In this document: piece after piece, positions 1 through 8,015 of the stretch | Layout: the number at the start of each line of letters is the position of its first letter | How positions within the stretch are numbered: the stretch's first letter is position 1 | Assembly (NCBI RefSeq): GCF_004000825.1 | Contig: NZ_BILZ01000001.1 | Span: 310,001-374,000, forward strand | Reading direction: 5' to 3' | DNA: 64,000 bases | Source: Paenibacillus kobensis NBRC 15729 | GTDB lineage: Bacteria > Bacillota > Bacilli > Paenibacillales > Paenibacillaceae | The notes under the pieces: generated by a model | Told to the model about the DNA's origin: nothing | Seen by the model: only the letters and a program-made list of their open reading frames with translations | The model's database searches: none | Position numbers and translations under genes: made by a program

Positions 1-2
1 GG

Positions 3-1055
3 ACATTCGACCGAGAACGGCTGCTTAACCGGCTTCGCTTCCTGCTACAGGAGCATTTGGACCAATCACCGGGCCATTTTCACCGCTTTGCGGACGAGAT
101 CGGCGATATTGACTTTGAGTTAGAAGCCGAGGAAGGCAGTTCCCGCTTCATAGCAAGCCCTCTGTTCATTATGCTGAACGTCCTTAGCACAGCACGGATC
201 AACTACGCGTCTATGTTGGAGTACGTTGCAGATACGTTCGACGTTCCATCTATCGCGTCTTGCTCAGAAGAAGTTCGCCGGCTAAGCAATGCTTGGAGCA
301 CGGTGCGCGGCATGCTTGCCAAGTTGAACTTTATGCCTCCTGAACGCCGAGATGCGAAGATGATGGCCAGCCTCGGCGTCAAAATCCGCAACGCGGTAGA
401 AACGGAGATCGGTGTGCTGCTTCGTGTGCTTGCTTGCCTCGATGGCGAAAGTCAATTCTCGAATGCACAAGTGGCGGCTTCTTCACTCAATGAACAATCG
501 ACACGATTCGTCACATCTGTCGACATTAGCAGCCTTTGTAACATACGAGGAATCGACAATGGACGCGGAACGGCAGATGTCGACGACGATGGTCATTGCT
601 ATGGACGAGACGATGTTCCGGAAGACAGGCTACTTCAGATCGAGAAAATGTCCTTCCTGTTCCCTGCGAGCAAGGATGATACGGAGTGCGATAATTTTGC
701 TTGTTACGGACAGAGTATCGCGATCCCGAAGGATCGCTATAACGGTTTAATGGTTCTCGCGAGCAGCCAATACGGCGGCAGCGAAGATATGTTCACGATC
801 GAGTACGAAGACGGAACAAGCGAGCAAGTGAAGCTCGGTTTCGCGGATTGGTGGAGCCCCTTCCCGATTGCAGGCGAGAAGATCGCCTTGTCGGCAACGC
901 TGATTCGTAATACGGTCGGCCCGACAGATAATACGGTGTATCTGTTCGCGAACGAAGCTTCACTAACGCGCACCGAGTCGCCAGCCGTTCGGCTCATCAT
1001 GCCGACGATGCCGAATCTGCATGTGTTCGCTGTTTCTTTGTGGAAAGAGGCTTAA
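3..1055 (+). CDS. 3' part of an unrecognised protein with a C-terminal carbohydrate-accessory-like domain (truncated by window start)
   Basis: The reading frame is open from base 3, so the gene begins before the window; the first internal start (TTG at 57) has no ribosome site and is probably not the real start. About 350 codons are visible. The first half is helix-rich, with a run of small-residue helices at roughly residues 40-130 counted from base 57. The second half (about 165-332) is beta-rich and has the patterns DNGRGTADVDDDG, CYGQSIAIP, YEDGTSE and FADWW. Together these resemble accessory beta-sandwich domains found at the ends of bacterial glycosidases (inference). It is followed by a weak hairpin and no co-directional gene. 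I do not recognise the whole protein; it could be the end of a glycosidase or of a BtrH/DUF4872-like protein. Confidence 0.6.
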   Translation, partial: TFDRERLLNRLRFLLQEHLDQSPGHFHRFADEIGDIDFELEAEEGSSRFIASPLFIMLNVLSTARINYASMLEYVADTFDVPSIASCSEEVRRLSNAWSTVRGMLAKLNFMPPERRDAKMMASLGVKIRNAVETEIGVLLRVLACLDGESQFSNAQVAASSLNEQSTRFVTSVDISSLCNIRGIDNGRGTADVDDDGHCYGRDDVPEDRLLQIEKMSFLFPASKDDTECDNFACYGQSIAIPKDRYNGLMVLASSQYGGSEDMFTIEYEDGTSEQVKLGFADWWSPFPIAGEKIALSATLIRNTVGPTDNTVYLFANEASLTRTESPAVRLIMPTMPNLHVFAVSLWKEA

Positions 1056-1146
1056 ACTGAAGTTTTGTTTTTGAGGGCAATCATTACAATTGTCAGCAGA
1101 AAGTATAAGACGGGGTGACTTTTTTCCACGCGGGTTGTTTAATTAA

Positions 1147-1302
1147 AACAGCGGCAGCTAGGGACGAGAAAATAAGGCCCTATACTGTCGCTGTATTATT
1201 AAGCTATCGTTTCCCGATAGGGAGTTGAACTAAGGCGGTCGATCATTTTCTGACGGACTGCCTTTATGTCTTTTTTATGCTATCGTTCTCCGTTAGCGGA
1301 AT
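1147..1302. repeat. Hairpin and two imperfect copies of a short dyad in the 1056-1317 gap
   Basis: Bases 1147-1195 can fold (acagcg near 1148 with cgctgt near 1188, plus taggg with gccct inside) and may end the upstream transcript, although no T-run follows. Downstream, gctatcgtttcccgatag (about 1203-1220) and gctatcgttctccgttagc (about 1280-1298) are two related short dyads about 77 bases apart. They look like members of a small intergenic repeat family. No gene is visible in this gap. Confidence 0.35.
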
Positions 1303-1317
1303 AACTTGTTGCAACAA

Positions 1318-1719
1318 TTAGACCAAATTCCCTTGTATCAAATCGTTCTTAGCCATTTCGAAAGCTACTGCGATTTTAATCTGAAACGTTTTACTAAGCC
1401 CCTTCATCCAAATCTCAATTGGATACACATCGACTATCGGAGAAATTGTATTGTCATAACGGTTCAGTTCAATTTTAATAACTGAATGAGTATCAACAAG
1501 AAAACTAATGATATCCTCACCTTGATCAGGTGTCCAAGATAAAACGTGCGCTGTCTTCATCTCGGGAAATGTCTTTCTAATTATATTTAAAAACCTATGC
1601 ATGGAGAGATCATTGAACAAGTGAGATTTTGATGCCATTAATTCGTCTCGATATGTCTTTTCTGTCAAAGTCCCTTTGAGTTTCATGTAATGCCTGCTTT
1701 CCTTAAAGATGCGATCCAT
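1318..1719 (-). CDS. Small hypothetical protein
   Basis: A 133-aa protein that I do not recognise. It is acidic/basic mixed with no membrane segment or signal peptide; the middle has regular beta-strand-like alternation (ISFLVDTHSVIKIELN). The first ATG at 1719 lacks a good ribosome site. The ATG at codon 12 (1686) has AAGGA about 13 bases upstream and is an alternative start. The gene stands alone on the minus strand, about 130 bases upstream of the region where the next minus-strand gene ends. Its lower GC than its neighbours suggests an accessory gene. Confidence 0.55.
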   Translation of the reverse strand: MDRIFKESRHYMKLKGTLTEKTYRDELMASKSHLFNDLSMHRFLNIIRKTFPEMKTAHVLSWTPDQGEDIISFLVDTHSVIKIELNRYDNTISPIVDVYPIEIWMKGLSKTFQIKIAVAFEMAKNDLIQGNLV

Positions 1720-1847
1720 TCGCGATTCCGGCTAATGAATTAACTCTACTCTTATATATTCAAGATAGGTGCCACGCTAACCTGCCCACTATCCTTCTCC
1801 TTCGTAAACTACATACCTCTAGAAAGTTCCTGATGTCGATTTAAGTG

Positions 1848-2351
1848 TTATTCCCAGACTAGTTTCCCCTTCCTCATTTTTGCAATGTAAAAGATTTGTC
1901 CAGTGTGACTAGGTAAATGCCTGAATTGATGAAGAAGCATTTCTAAAATTGTGGATTGATTATCTAACCCGGCACTGCTGAACGTTGGAAAGTTTAAATA
2001 AGGTTGATCCAGCAACTTTTCTGGGTTTGCTTTTATGATTTCAAGAACTTGTATGACGCTGTCATATGATTTCTTTAGACGTTCCAATGCTTGCTCTTTT
2101 GTCATTTGCAGTCCGCGTTCGAATTCTGTACTCCTATCTTCAATATGAGGAGCACCAAAGTATGCGGTTTCAAACCATTGATACAAAGCCCCCGAAATGT
2201 GTGCTACTAAATTTGCGATGCTGTTGCTCTCAGATGTAGGTGACCATACGATATCATCATCCGATAATTGTTCAATGGCAATACGAGTCCATTTCTGGTC
2301 TGCTTTGTATTTCCTTAAGAGAAGCTCAATCACTATAGTTGAACTATCCAA
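1848..2351 (-). CDS. DinB-like (DUF1572-type) metal-binding four-helix protein
   Basis: The 167-aa length and helix pattern fit the DinB/DUF1572 superfamily, four-helix bundles that place a metal on three histidines and include thiol transferases. Candidate ligands are visible in LVAHISG (about residue 50), HQFRH and SHTGQI near the C-terminus; LHQFRHLPSHTGQI is the typical closing signature. The start is TTG, with GAAGGGAT immediately before it at unusually short spacing, but no other in-frame start exists because upstream ATG and GTG codons run quickly into stops. It is a stand-alone minus-strand gene. Substrate is unknown. Confidence 0.8.
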   Translation of the reverse strand: MDSSTIVIELLLRKYKADQKWTRIAIEQLSDDDIVWSPTSESNSIANLVAHISGALYQWFETAYFGAPHIEDRSTEFERGLQMTKEQALERLKKSYDSVIQVLEIIKANPEKLLDQPYLNFPTFSSAGLDNQSTILEMLLHQFRHLPSHTGQIFYIAKMRKGKLVWE

Positions 2352-2529
2352 ATCCCTTCACGCTCCCATATTTTCTTCAAAGTTTGCCAAACGCATGTTC
2401 GACTGTAAAGGATGACAAGGCTCTGTTATACCTAATCTTGGATTAACCGACCACCATGCTACACTGCCCATTAGATTAACGCAGTACCAACAGTCTAGAA
2501 CTTTATTCTCCATTCATTTATTCGAACCG

Positions 2530-3126
2530 TTATTCACCTTGAAGACTAATGAAGTAGGGCGAATCCAATTGTTTAAACACTTCAAGTGCTGCAAGCTTCT
2601 GATACTTCAATCCCGAATGCCAAGATTGTAGTGCACAATGTACTGCAAACTGAGATTTTATTATGCCTAGCGCTAGTAACGATCTGCGTTTCACGTATTC
2701 ATGTTGATCCTCATAATACCGAACAATTAATCCTTCAGCTTCTGGATGAGTCGAAAAGCATTCCGTTAAGTAATGAGCCAGTTGCCATTTGGTATCGGAA
2801 TCAGAATAGCCTATACCTTCATTTGCTAAAAAGAGCAAGCTTTCAGGGAACTCAGCCAGTTTATGAATGAGCATTTCCGTTTCATTATCTCTTCCTATAA
2901 TGTACAACAGATTATTAATTGTAACCTGATCCCAGGAATGACACATGGTTGTTTCAATTATAAAATCAAATATTGTATTAAGAAGAGTCCAATTGGGGTA
3001 CAAGGCCTCCCATTCCTTTACCTGCTTGGTGGTCTTAGACCAGTTCCAGAATGCATCGACCTGTTCATCAAATTTCTGATAAATATTTTTTTCAGGGTCA
3101 TGTAATAAACTGTACCAATCTTCCAT
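2530..3126 (-). CDS. HEAT-repeat-like hypothetical protein
   Basis: This is a 198-aa all-helical protein. The C-terminal half shows helix pairs of HEAT type (about residues 110-190, with EYVKRRSLLALGIIK and KLAALEVFKQL), as in short bacterial HEAT/PBS-lyase-like scaffolds. The start ATG at 3126 has a clear GGAGGGG site. There is no signal peptide and no catalytic motif. The role is unknown; family members usually mediate protein contacts. It sits between the DinB-like and Nudix genes on the same strand without overlap. Confidence 0.65.
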   Translation of the reverse strand: MEDWYSLLHDPEKNIYQKFDEQVDAFWNWSKTTKQVKEWEALYPNWTLLNTIFDFIIETTMCHSWDQVTINNLLYIIGRDNETEMLIHKLAEFPESLLFLANEGIGYSDSDTKWQLAHYLTECFSTHPEAEGLIVRYYEDQHEYVKRRSLLALGIIKSQFAVHCALQSWHSGLKYQKLAALEVFKQLDSPYFISLQGE

Positions 3127-3213
3127 ACTTCCCCTCCATCACACGGCATAATTTATCTAAATCATCGATTAGTTTAAACGATAACTTCGACATCCCATAA
3201 CCCTCCGTACCGT

Positions 3214-3648
3214 CTATTCAAGACCTTGCCCTTTCAGCAGCTTAGCCGCCAAAGAAATATTCTCTCTCAGAAAACCCGGAAGATTCATATCATTAATAAT
3301 CTCTTCAGTCGTTCTGCACAACACTTGGTCCACCTCATCACTGCTCTTACAGTAAGGCTCGCCTGACTTATGCCGGCACAAGAAGACAATATCAATGACA
3401 TGAACCCCGGAATCCGATACGAATGAGGAGCTGTTCACGTAATGCAAATCCGTTACCTCGCAGCCGACTTCTTCGAATATTTCACGATGTAAAGTTTTTT
3501 CTAAAATGTCCGATGCGAAGCCTTCCGCTTCGCATCTTCCGCCAACTAACGAGAGAGTGCCTCCCGCATGCTCTTCTTTCTCGCTGCGCCTGATAAGCAG
3601 CCATTGACCATTGCGGCGGATGGCGCCTTCTACATTGACAACGAACAT
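3214..3648 (-). CDS. Nudix hydrolase
   Basis: A 144-aa protein with a Nudix box: GGRCEAEG, then REIFEEVGCEV at about residues 55-70. The spacing between the first glycine and RE is a few residues longer than in the textbook box, as in the subfamily with an 'xLExTLxRExxEEVG' layout. The glutamates of REIFEEVG would bind Mg2+ for hydrolysis of a nucleoside-diphosphate-linked substrate. The ATG at 3648 follows a strong GGAGGAT site. The substrate cannot be told from sequence. The gene lies just upstream of, and divergent from, the large plus-strand cluster. Confidence 0.85.
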   Translation of the reverse strand: MFVVNVEGAIRRNGQWLLIRRSEKEEHAGGTLSLVGGRCEAEGFASDILEKTLHREIFEEVGCEVTDLHYVNSSSFVSDSGVHVIDIVFLCRHKSGEPYCKSSDEVDQVLCRTTEEIINDMNLPGFLRENISLAAKLLKGQGLE

Positions 3649-3837
3649 CGATTAATCCTCCCTCCTCCTTCGAGCTAACCTAATCCTGATGCTGCTTCGA
3701 GCTCCAATAAACAGGATTGTTTTCTTAATACCTAATATCAATTTATTCCATCTGAAACAATTATAGCAACCTAATAAACGGATATGAATCGAATCGCCCT
3801 TCTCTCTTTCGAAGCTCCCGCCAGCGATTAACAGCAT

Positions 3838-3885
3838 AAGCTTCTTGCTCTCTTTCTATTAATTTGAGATGATCTATACGAGTCG
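3838..3885 (+). promoter_or_regulatory. Upstream block shared with the next paralogue (copy 1)
   Basis: About 45 bases around ATTTGAGATGATC (3862-3874), preceded by TTCTTGCTCT, recur before the second paralogue at 5928-5975. Because this stretch is non-coding in both places, its retention suggests a regulatory element duplicated with the gene. TTGAGA could be a -35 box, but no convincing -10 follows at 17-18 bases, so an activator site or alternative sigma promoter is as likely. Confidence 0.45.
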
Positions 3886-3934
3886 AATTATGTAACAATT
3901 TCCATTACGGAATCTATGATAGGAGACCGATTAA

Positions 3935-5905
3935 ATGAACGCTTTGACTCTCGATCTTATAAACCGTGAAGCAAACAAGCCCGTACTCTATCAAACGAAT
4001 GACCCTAGCCGGAACGAGCTTACGCTCATCATTAGCAATAATACAGGAACGACGCTAACGTTTGATTCGGACAGCAGGCTGCGTATCGGCTTCGCGAATC
4101 TGCTAACGTCAGGCGAAGTAGAAGCAATAACCGTTGCGGATGCCGAATGGCACTGTACTGCCGCTCATTCGTCTCGCGGCGCAGCGATTGAATTAAGCGT
4201 CAGGACCCCGTTGCAGCTCGACAATGGGTCGAGCAAGAGGCTGACGGTTTCGGTCCCGACAGTCAGCGGACAGCCGACATCCGGCAATGTGACCTTATTC
4301 TATACCGATGTGACTGGAGCTGCTGACGACGAAACGGTATTACGTTTCTTTCTTATTAAGCTTCCATCCGGCAACCCGGTCATCCCGCTGGATTGCGGTT
4401 GGCTCGCAAATATGCCGGCCGTTGTTAATGTATCGTCCGATCTCGATCACTTACTGGCCAATTCTCTAGGCTTTTACTTAAACAACCGATCTGATGAAGC
4501 CCTGGCGAAGTCTAGCGCAGCAGGGTTAAATCCGCGGTTTATGATCAGCTTCCCGACCATCCCTCGCCCAGATTCTCATGATCCTGTTCCGGTGCTCGGG
4601 TCGAGCGCCCTTACCTATGACGATCTGGCACAAGACATTTGGATTCGTGTCATCGGCGACGGTGTCAATCAATGGTCGCTTGCTCCCTCCTACGGCTCCT
4701 CTAACGAGTCGCTGATGTGGGAGTTGAAGCCGTTAATCCCGGACATTCTCGGCGGCGGCCAGTCGGTGGAGATCATCATGGATCATATTCGTACGGTTCT
4801 GCCGCCGTTCACTACTTCTTTGCATATCCAATATCTCGACATACCAGGTTATGATGACGGTTTCCTCACGCTGCATCTGCAAAAAAGCAATCCTCTTCCC
4901 GGCATCCTGCTCTTCTATGCCGAAGTCGCTAATATCGATCTTGGCGAGTCGGCCATATTGAGTTGGAACACGTTCGCTATCCGTTCTTTAGAACTGTCCT
5001 ACTCGACAGGCAACAAGACGGTGGTTAAGAGCAGCGACAATGGCGATATTCAGCTTCATGAGTCGAGTTTTAAAATTACGACTGCTAGCACGACCACCTA
5101 CACCTTGACCGCCTATACAGACTCAGGGGAATGCGTTCAACGGCAGCTAACGGTTACGGTCAACCAGTTGCAAGTTTCGATGGGCATTCAACCGCTGTCG
5201 CTGGCTCCGGGAGGCATCGCACGATTAACGTGGGAAGTAACCGGTTCCGACCAGGATACGTGTGTTCTTGAGCCTGGATACATTACGCTGCCTTTGTCCG
5301 GCACCGATTACCCCTTGACGGTCACGGAAACGATGACTTATGCCATTACAGCCTATAACAGCAAGAGGAATCCTCCTTACTTATCCGCCGAGACGACCGT
5401 CAGCGTACCGCCGGCATCCATTGTTTCATTCACCAGCAGTCCAAGCGTGACGAATGCAAGTGGTGCTCCCGTCGTACTTGAATGGAAAACCGAATATGCT
5501 TCCAGCATAAGTTTGGAGCCATCCGATCAACTGGAACCCCCAATCGATACTCATCCGCTCCAAGCTGTCGACAGCCGAACCGTTCGCCCGTGCGAAGATA
5601 CGACTTACACCCTCACGGCATCGGGCATTAACGGAGCTGTTCAGAGGAATGCCGCGGTAGAGATCCATGCATTAGAAATTGTATCGTTCACGATGGAACC
5701 AAGCGCTCCTGCTATTGGAACCGTTTTTACATTGAGGTGGGAAACGAAATGGGCGGACAGCGTAACGTTGAACGGATTACCTCTCGATGTTAGCGGATCG
5801 GTTCTCTGTTGTGCAGTTGAGCCAAGAAATTACAGCTTTAATCTAATCTGTTCAAGGCAGGATGAAGCGATTGTTGCCACTTTAGTTCTCAACTACGGTT
5901 CATAG
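3935..5905 (+). CDS. Ig-array paralogue 1 of 4 (unknown function)
   Basis: A 656-aa protein that opens the large cluster; ATG at 3935 follows GATAGGAG. Architecture: a conserved N-terminal domain (about 1-310) beginning MNALTLDLINREANKPVLYQ and containing the strongly conserved NPRFMISFPTI, ALTYDDLAQDIW and DILGGGQSVEI; then four Ig-like beta modules starting near residues 322, 412, 493 and 579, each with the pattern 'LSW...A..L.L' and a closing 'TTYTLTA'. There is no signal peptide, LPXTG anchor or membrane segment, which is unusual for Ig arrays and suggests cytosolic action or non-classical release. Closest relatives are the next three genes. I do not recognise the N-terminal domain. Confidence 0.85.
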   Translation: MNALTLDLINREANKPVLYQTNDPSRNELTLIISNNTGTTLTFDSDSRLRIGFANLLTSGEVEAITVADAEWHCTAAHSSRGAAIELSVRTPLQLDNGSSKRLTVSVPTVSGQPTSGNVTLFYTDVTGAADDETVLRFFLIKLPSGNPVIPLDCGWLANMPAVVNVSSDLDHLLANSLGFYLNNRSDEALAKSSAAGLNPRFMISFPTIPRPDSHDPVPVLGSSALTYDDLAQDIWIRVIGDGVNQWSLAPSYGSSNESLMWELKPLIPDILGGGQSVEIIMDHIRTVLPPFTTSLHIQYLDIPGYDDGFLTLHLQKSNPLPGILLFYAEVANIDLGESAILSWNTFAIRSLELSYSTGNKTVVKSSDNGDIQLHESSFKITTASTTTYTLTAYTDSGECVQRQLTVTVNQLQVSMGIQPLSLAPGGIARLTWEVTGSDQDTCVLEPGYITLPLSGTDYPLTVTETMTYAITAYNSKRNPPYLSAETTVSVPPASIVSFTSSPSVTNASGAPVVLEWKTEYASSISLEPSDQLEPPIDTHPLQAVDSRTVRPCEDTTYTLTASGINGAVQRNAAVEIHALEIVSFTMEPSAPAIGTVFTLRWETKWADSVTLNGLPLDVSGSVLCCAVEPRNYSFNLICSRQDEAIVATLVLNYGS

Positions 5906-5927
5906 AAGGACAAACGGGAGAACGCCA

Positions 5928-5975
5928 AATGACTCTTGCTCTGCGTTTATTTATTTGAGATGATCAATCCGAATC
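5928..5975 (+). promoter_or_regulatory. Upstream block shared with the first paralogue (copy 2)
   Basis: ATTTGAGATGATC at 5953-5965, preceded by CTCTTGCTCT, matches the block at 3862-3874. It lies 64 bases before the second paralogue, as the first copy lies about 60 bases before its gene. Paralogues 3 and 4 lack it because they follow their predecessors by 1 and 15 bases. Confidence 0.45.
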
Positions 5976-6028
5976 TGTTCCGCATGCAGCAATTACCAGT
6001 TGATAGAGTATGAAGGAGGCCGAAATAA

Positions 6029-8014
6029 ATGAAAGCCTTGACTCTCGATCTTAAAAATCGCGAAACAAATAAACCCGTTCTCTATCAATCGAACGATTCT
6101 TCCCGGAATATGCTGACATTGAAAGTCAGTAATCATACGGGAACAGCGGTCACGTTTGAATCAGGCAGCAAGCTGCGAATCGGCTTTGCGAATCTATTGT
6201 CCGCAGAGGAAGCGAAAGCGGTAGCCGTCATTGAGGCCGGATGGCAATGCGCTCCCGCTCCATTATCCCATGGTGCAGCTGTTGTATTAACCGTCACGAA
6301 ACCGCTGCAGCTCGCCGCTGAGGCATGCGTAAGCCTAACCGTTACGATTCCTTCCGTTGGCAAACAGCCGACTTCCGGCAATCTGACCCTTCTCCATAGC
6401 GGCGTAATCGGAATAGCAGACGATGAAACGGTCCTTCGCTTCTTTATTTTGAAACCTCCATCCGGCAATCCGGCCATACCGTTAAAAACAGGCTGGCTCA
6501 CGGATATGCCGCCAATCGTGTACATCTCTTCGGACAACAAGCACTTGCTGTCGAGCTCGTTAGGTCTGTTCATCTACAACGATTCCAGCACACCGCTCGC
6601 GAAGCCTGCCGCAGCGGGCTCGAATCCGCGGTTTCTGATCAGCTTCCCGACCATTCTTCGGCCCGATCCGCATGATCCTGTACCGGCACCGGGATTGAAC
6701 GCGCTGACTTACGATGATCTAGCCAAAGACATCTGGATGAAAGTGATCGGTGACGGCAACAACCAATGGACGCTTTCTCCCTCCTATGGCTCTTCCAATG
6801 AGTCGCTTGTCTGGGTGTTGAAGCCATTGAGTCCGGGCATTCTAGGCGGCGGCCAATCGGTGGAGATTATTATCGATCATATCCGTACCGTGCTTCCGCC
6901 GTTCGTAACTTCATTGCATGTACAGTACGTTGACATTCCCGGCTATGACGACGGTGTCCTCACTTTGCATTTGCAGAAAACCGACCCAAAGCCCGGTATC
7001 CTGCTCTTCTATGCTGAAGATGTAAATATCGATCTTGGCGAAGCTGTTTCACTCAACTGGAGTACGTTCGCCGTTGATTGCTTGGAGCTCTCCTACTCGG
7101 TTGATGACAAGACCATTGTAAAGAGCAGCGAGAACGGTGATATTTTGCTGAACGAGAAGAACTATAGGCTGGCGCCGAATAAGACGACGACCTTAACCTT
7201 GACCGCATATGCCAACACAGGGGAATGCGTGCAGAAACAACTCACCATTACCGTCAATCAATTAGAAATTTCGATGGGAATCCAGCCGATGTCGCTAGCG
7301 CCCGGCAGCACCGCGACATTAACGTGGAAGGTCAGCGGTTCAGATCGGGACAAATGTATACTTGAGCCCGGCTTCATTGAACTGCCCTTATCCGGAACGG
7401 ACTACCGCCTAACTGTCAATCAAACGACAACCTACACGATTACAGCCTACAATAGCAAGCGGTCACCCAATTATTTGACCGCGCAGACGACAGTCAGCGT
7501 ACCGCCGGTATCTATCCTTTCATTCGCCAGCAATATGGACACACCTGTCAAAGGGGAAGCGCCTGTCGTATTGTCGTGGAAGACCGAATATGCTTCAAGC
7601 ATCAAGCTGGAGCCTTCGGCAGAGTTGGATCCGCCAATTCATACACACCCGCTTCTGCCGGTCGACAGCAGGACCATCCGGCCGCGTCATGATACGACTT
7701 ACATGTTGTCAGCGACAGGCATCAACGGCACGATCCAAAAGAAGCTCGAGGTGAAGGTCCAGACCGTTGAGATCGTTTATTTCAGAGCGGAGCCGAACGA
7801 CCCGCTCCCGGGACAGTCCTATAAGTTGAGTTGGGAGACGAAATGGGCAGACTCCGTCATGCTGGACGGCGTTCCGCACCCCGCGAAAGGATCGGTCTCG
7901 ATCTGGCCCCCGAGATTTCCGACGAATGTCCACTATACGCTGGTCTGCACGGGTTACCCTGGCACGATCTCAGAGGAAGTCTACATCATGTATGGACCAA
8001 TAAAAGGAGAATAA
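6029..8014 (+). CDS. Ig-array paralogue 2 of 4 (unknown function)
   Basis: A 661-aa protein; ATG at 6029 follows GAAGGAGG. It has the same architecture as the first copy: N-terminal domain 1-310 (MKALTLDLKNRETNKPVLYQ; NPRFLISFPTI; ALTYDDLAKDIW; GILGGGQSVEI), then four Ig-like modules from about residues 321, 411, 493 and 580. It lacks a signal peptide. It is preceded by a 123-base gap carrying the repeated upstream block and ends one base before the next gene, whose ribosome site (AAGGAG) lies within this gene's last codons. Translation of the pair is therefore probably coupled. Confidence 0.85.
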   Translation: MKALTLDLKNRETNKPVLYQSNDSSRNMLTLKVSNHTGTAVTFESGSKLRIGFANLLSAEEAKAVAVIEAGWQCAPAPLSHGAAVVLTVTKPLQLAAEACVSLTVTIPSVGKQPTSGNLTLLHSGVIGIADDETVLRFFILKPPSGNPAIPLKTGWLTDMPPIVYISSDNKHLLSSSLGLFIYNDSSTPLAKPAAAGSNPRFLISFPTILRPDPHDPVPAPGLNALTYDDLAKDIWMKVIGDGNNQWTLSPSYGSSNESLVWVLKPLSPGILGGGQSVEIIIDHIRTVLPPFVTSLHVQYVDIPGYDDGVLTLHLQKTDPKPGILLFYAEDVNIDLGEAVSLNWSTFAVDCLELSYSVDDKTIVKSSENGDILLNEKNYRLAPNKTTTLTLTAYANTGECVQKQLTITVNQLEISMGIQPMSLAPGSTATLTWKVSGSDRDKCILEPGFIELPLSGTDYRLTVNQTTTYTITAYNSKRSPNYLTAQTTVSVPPVSILSFASNMDTPVKGEAPVVLSWKTEYASSIKLEPSAELDPPIHTHPLLPVDSRTIRPRHDTTYMLSATGINGTIQKKLEVKVQTVEIVYFRAEPNDPLPGQSYKLSWETKWADSVMLDGVPHPAKGSVSIWPPRFPTNVHYTLVCTGYPGTISEEVYIMYGPIKGE

Positions 8015-8015
8015 T

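Noticed and set aside
3652-3837. 61-codon minus-strand frame upstream of the Nudix gene
   Set aside because: Basic, low-complexity C-terminus (ARRRRED), no ribosome site, and it lies in the leader region of the Nudix gene.
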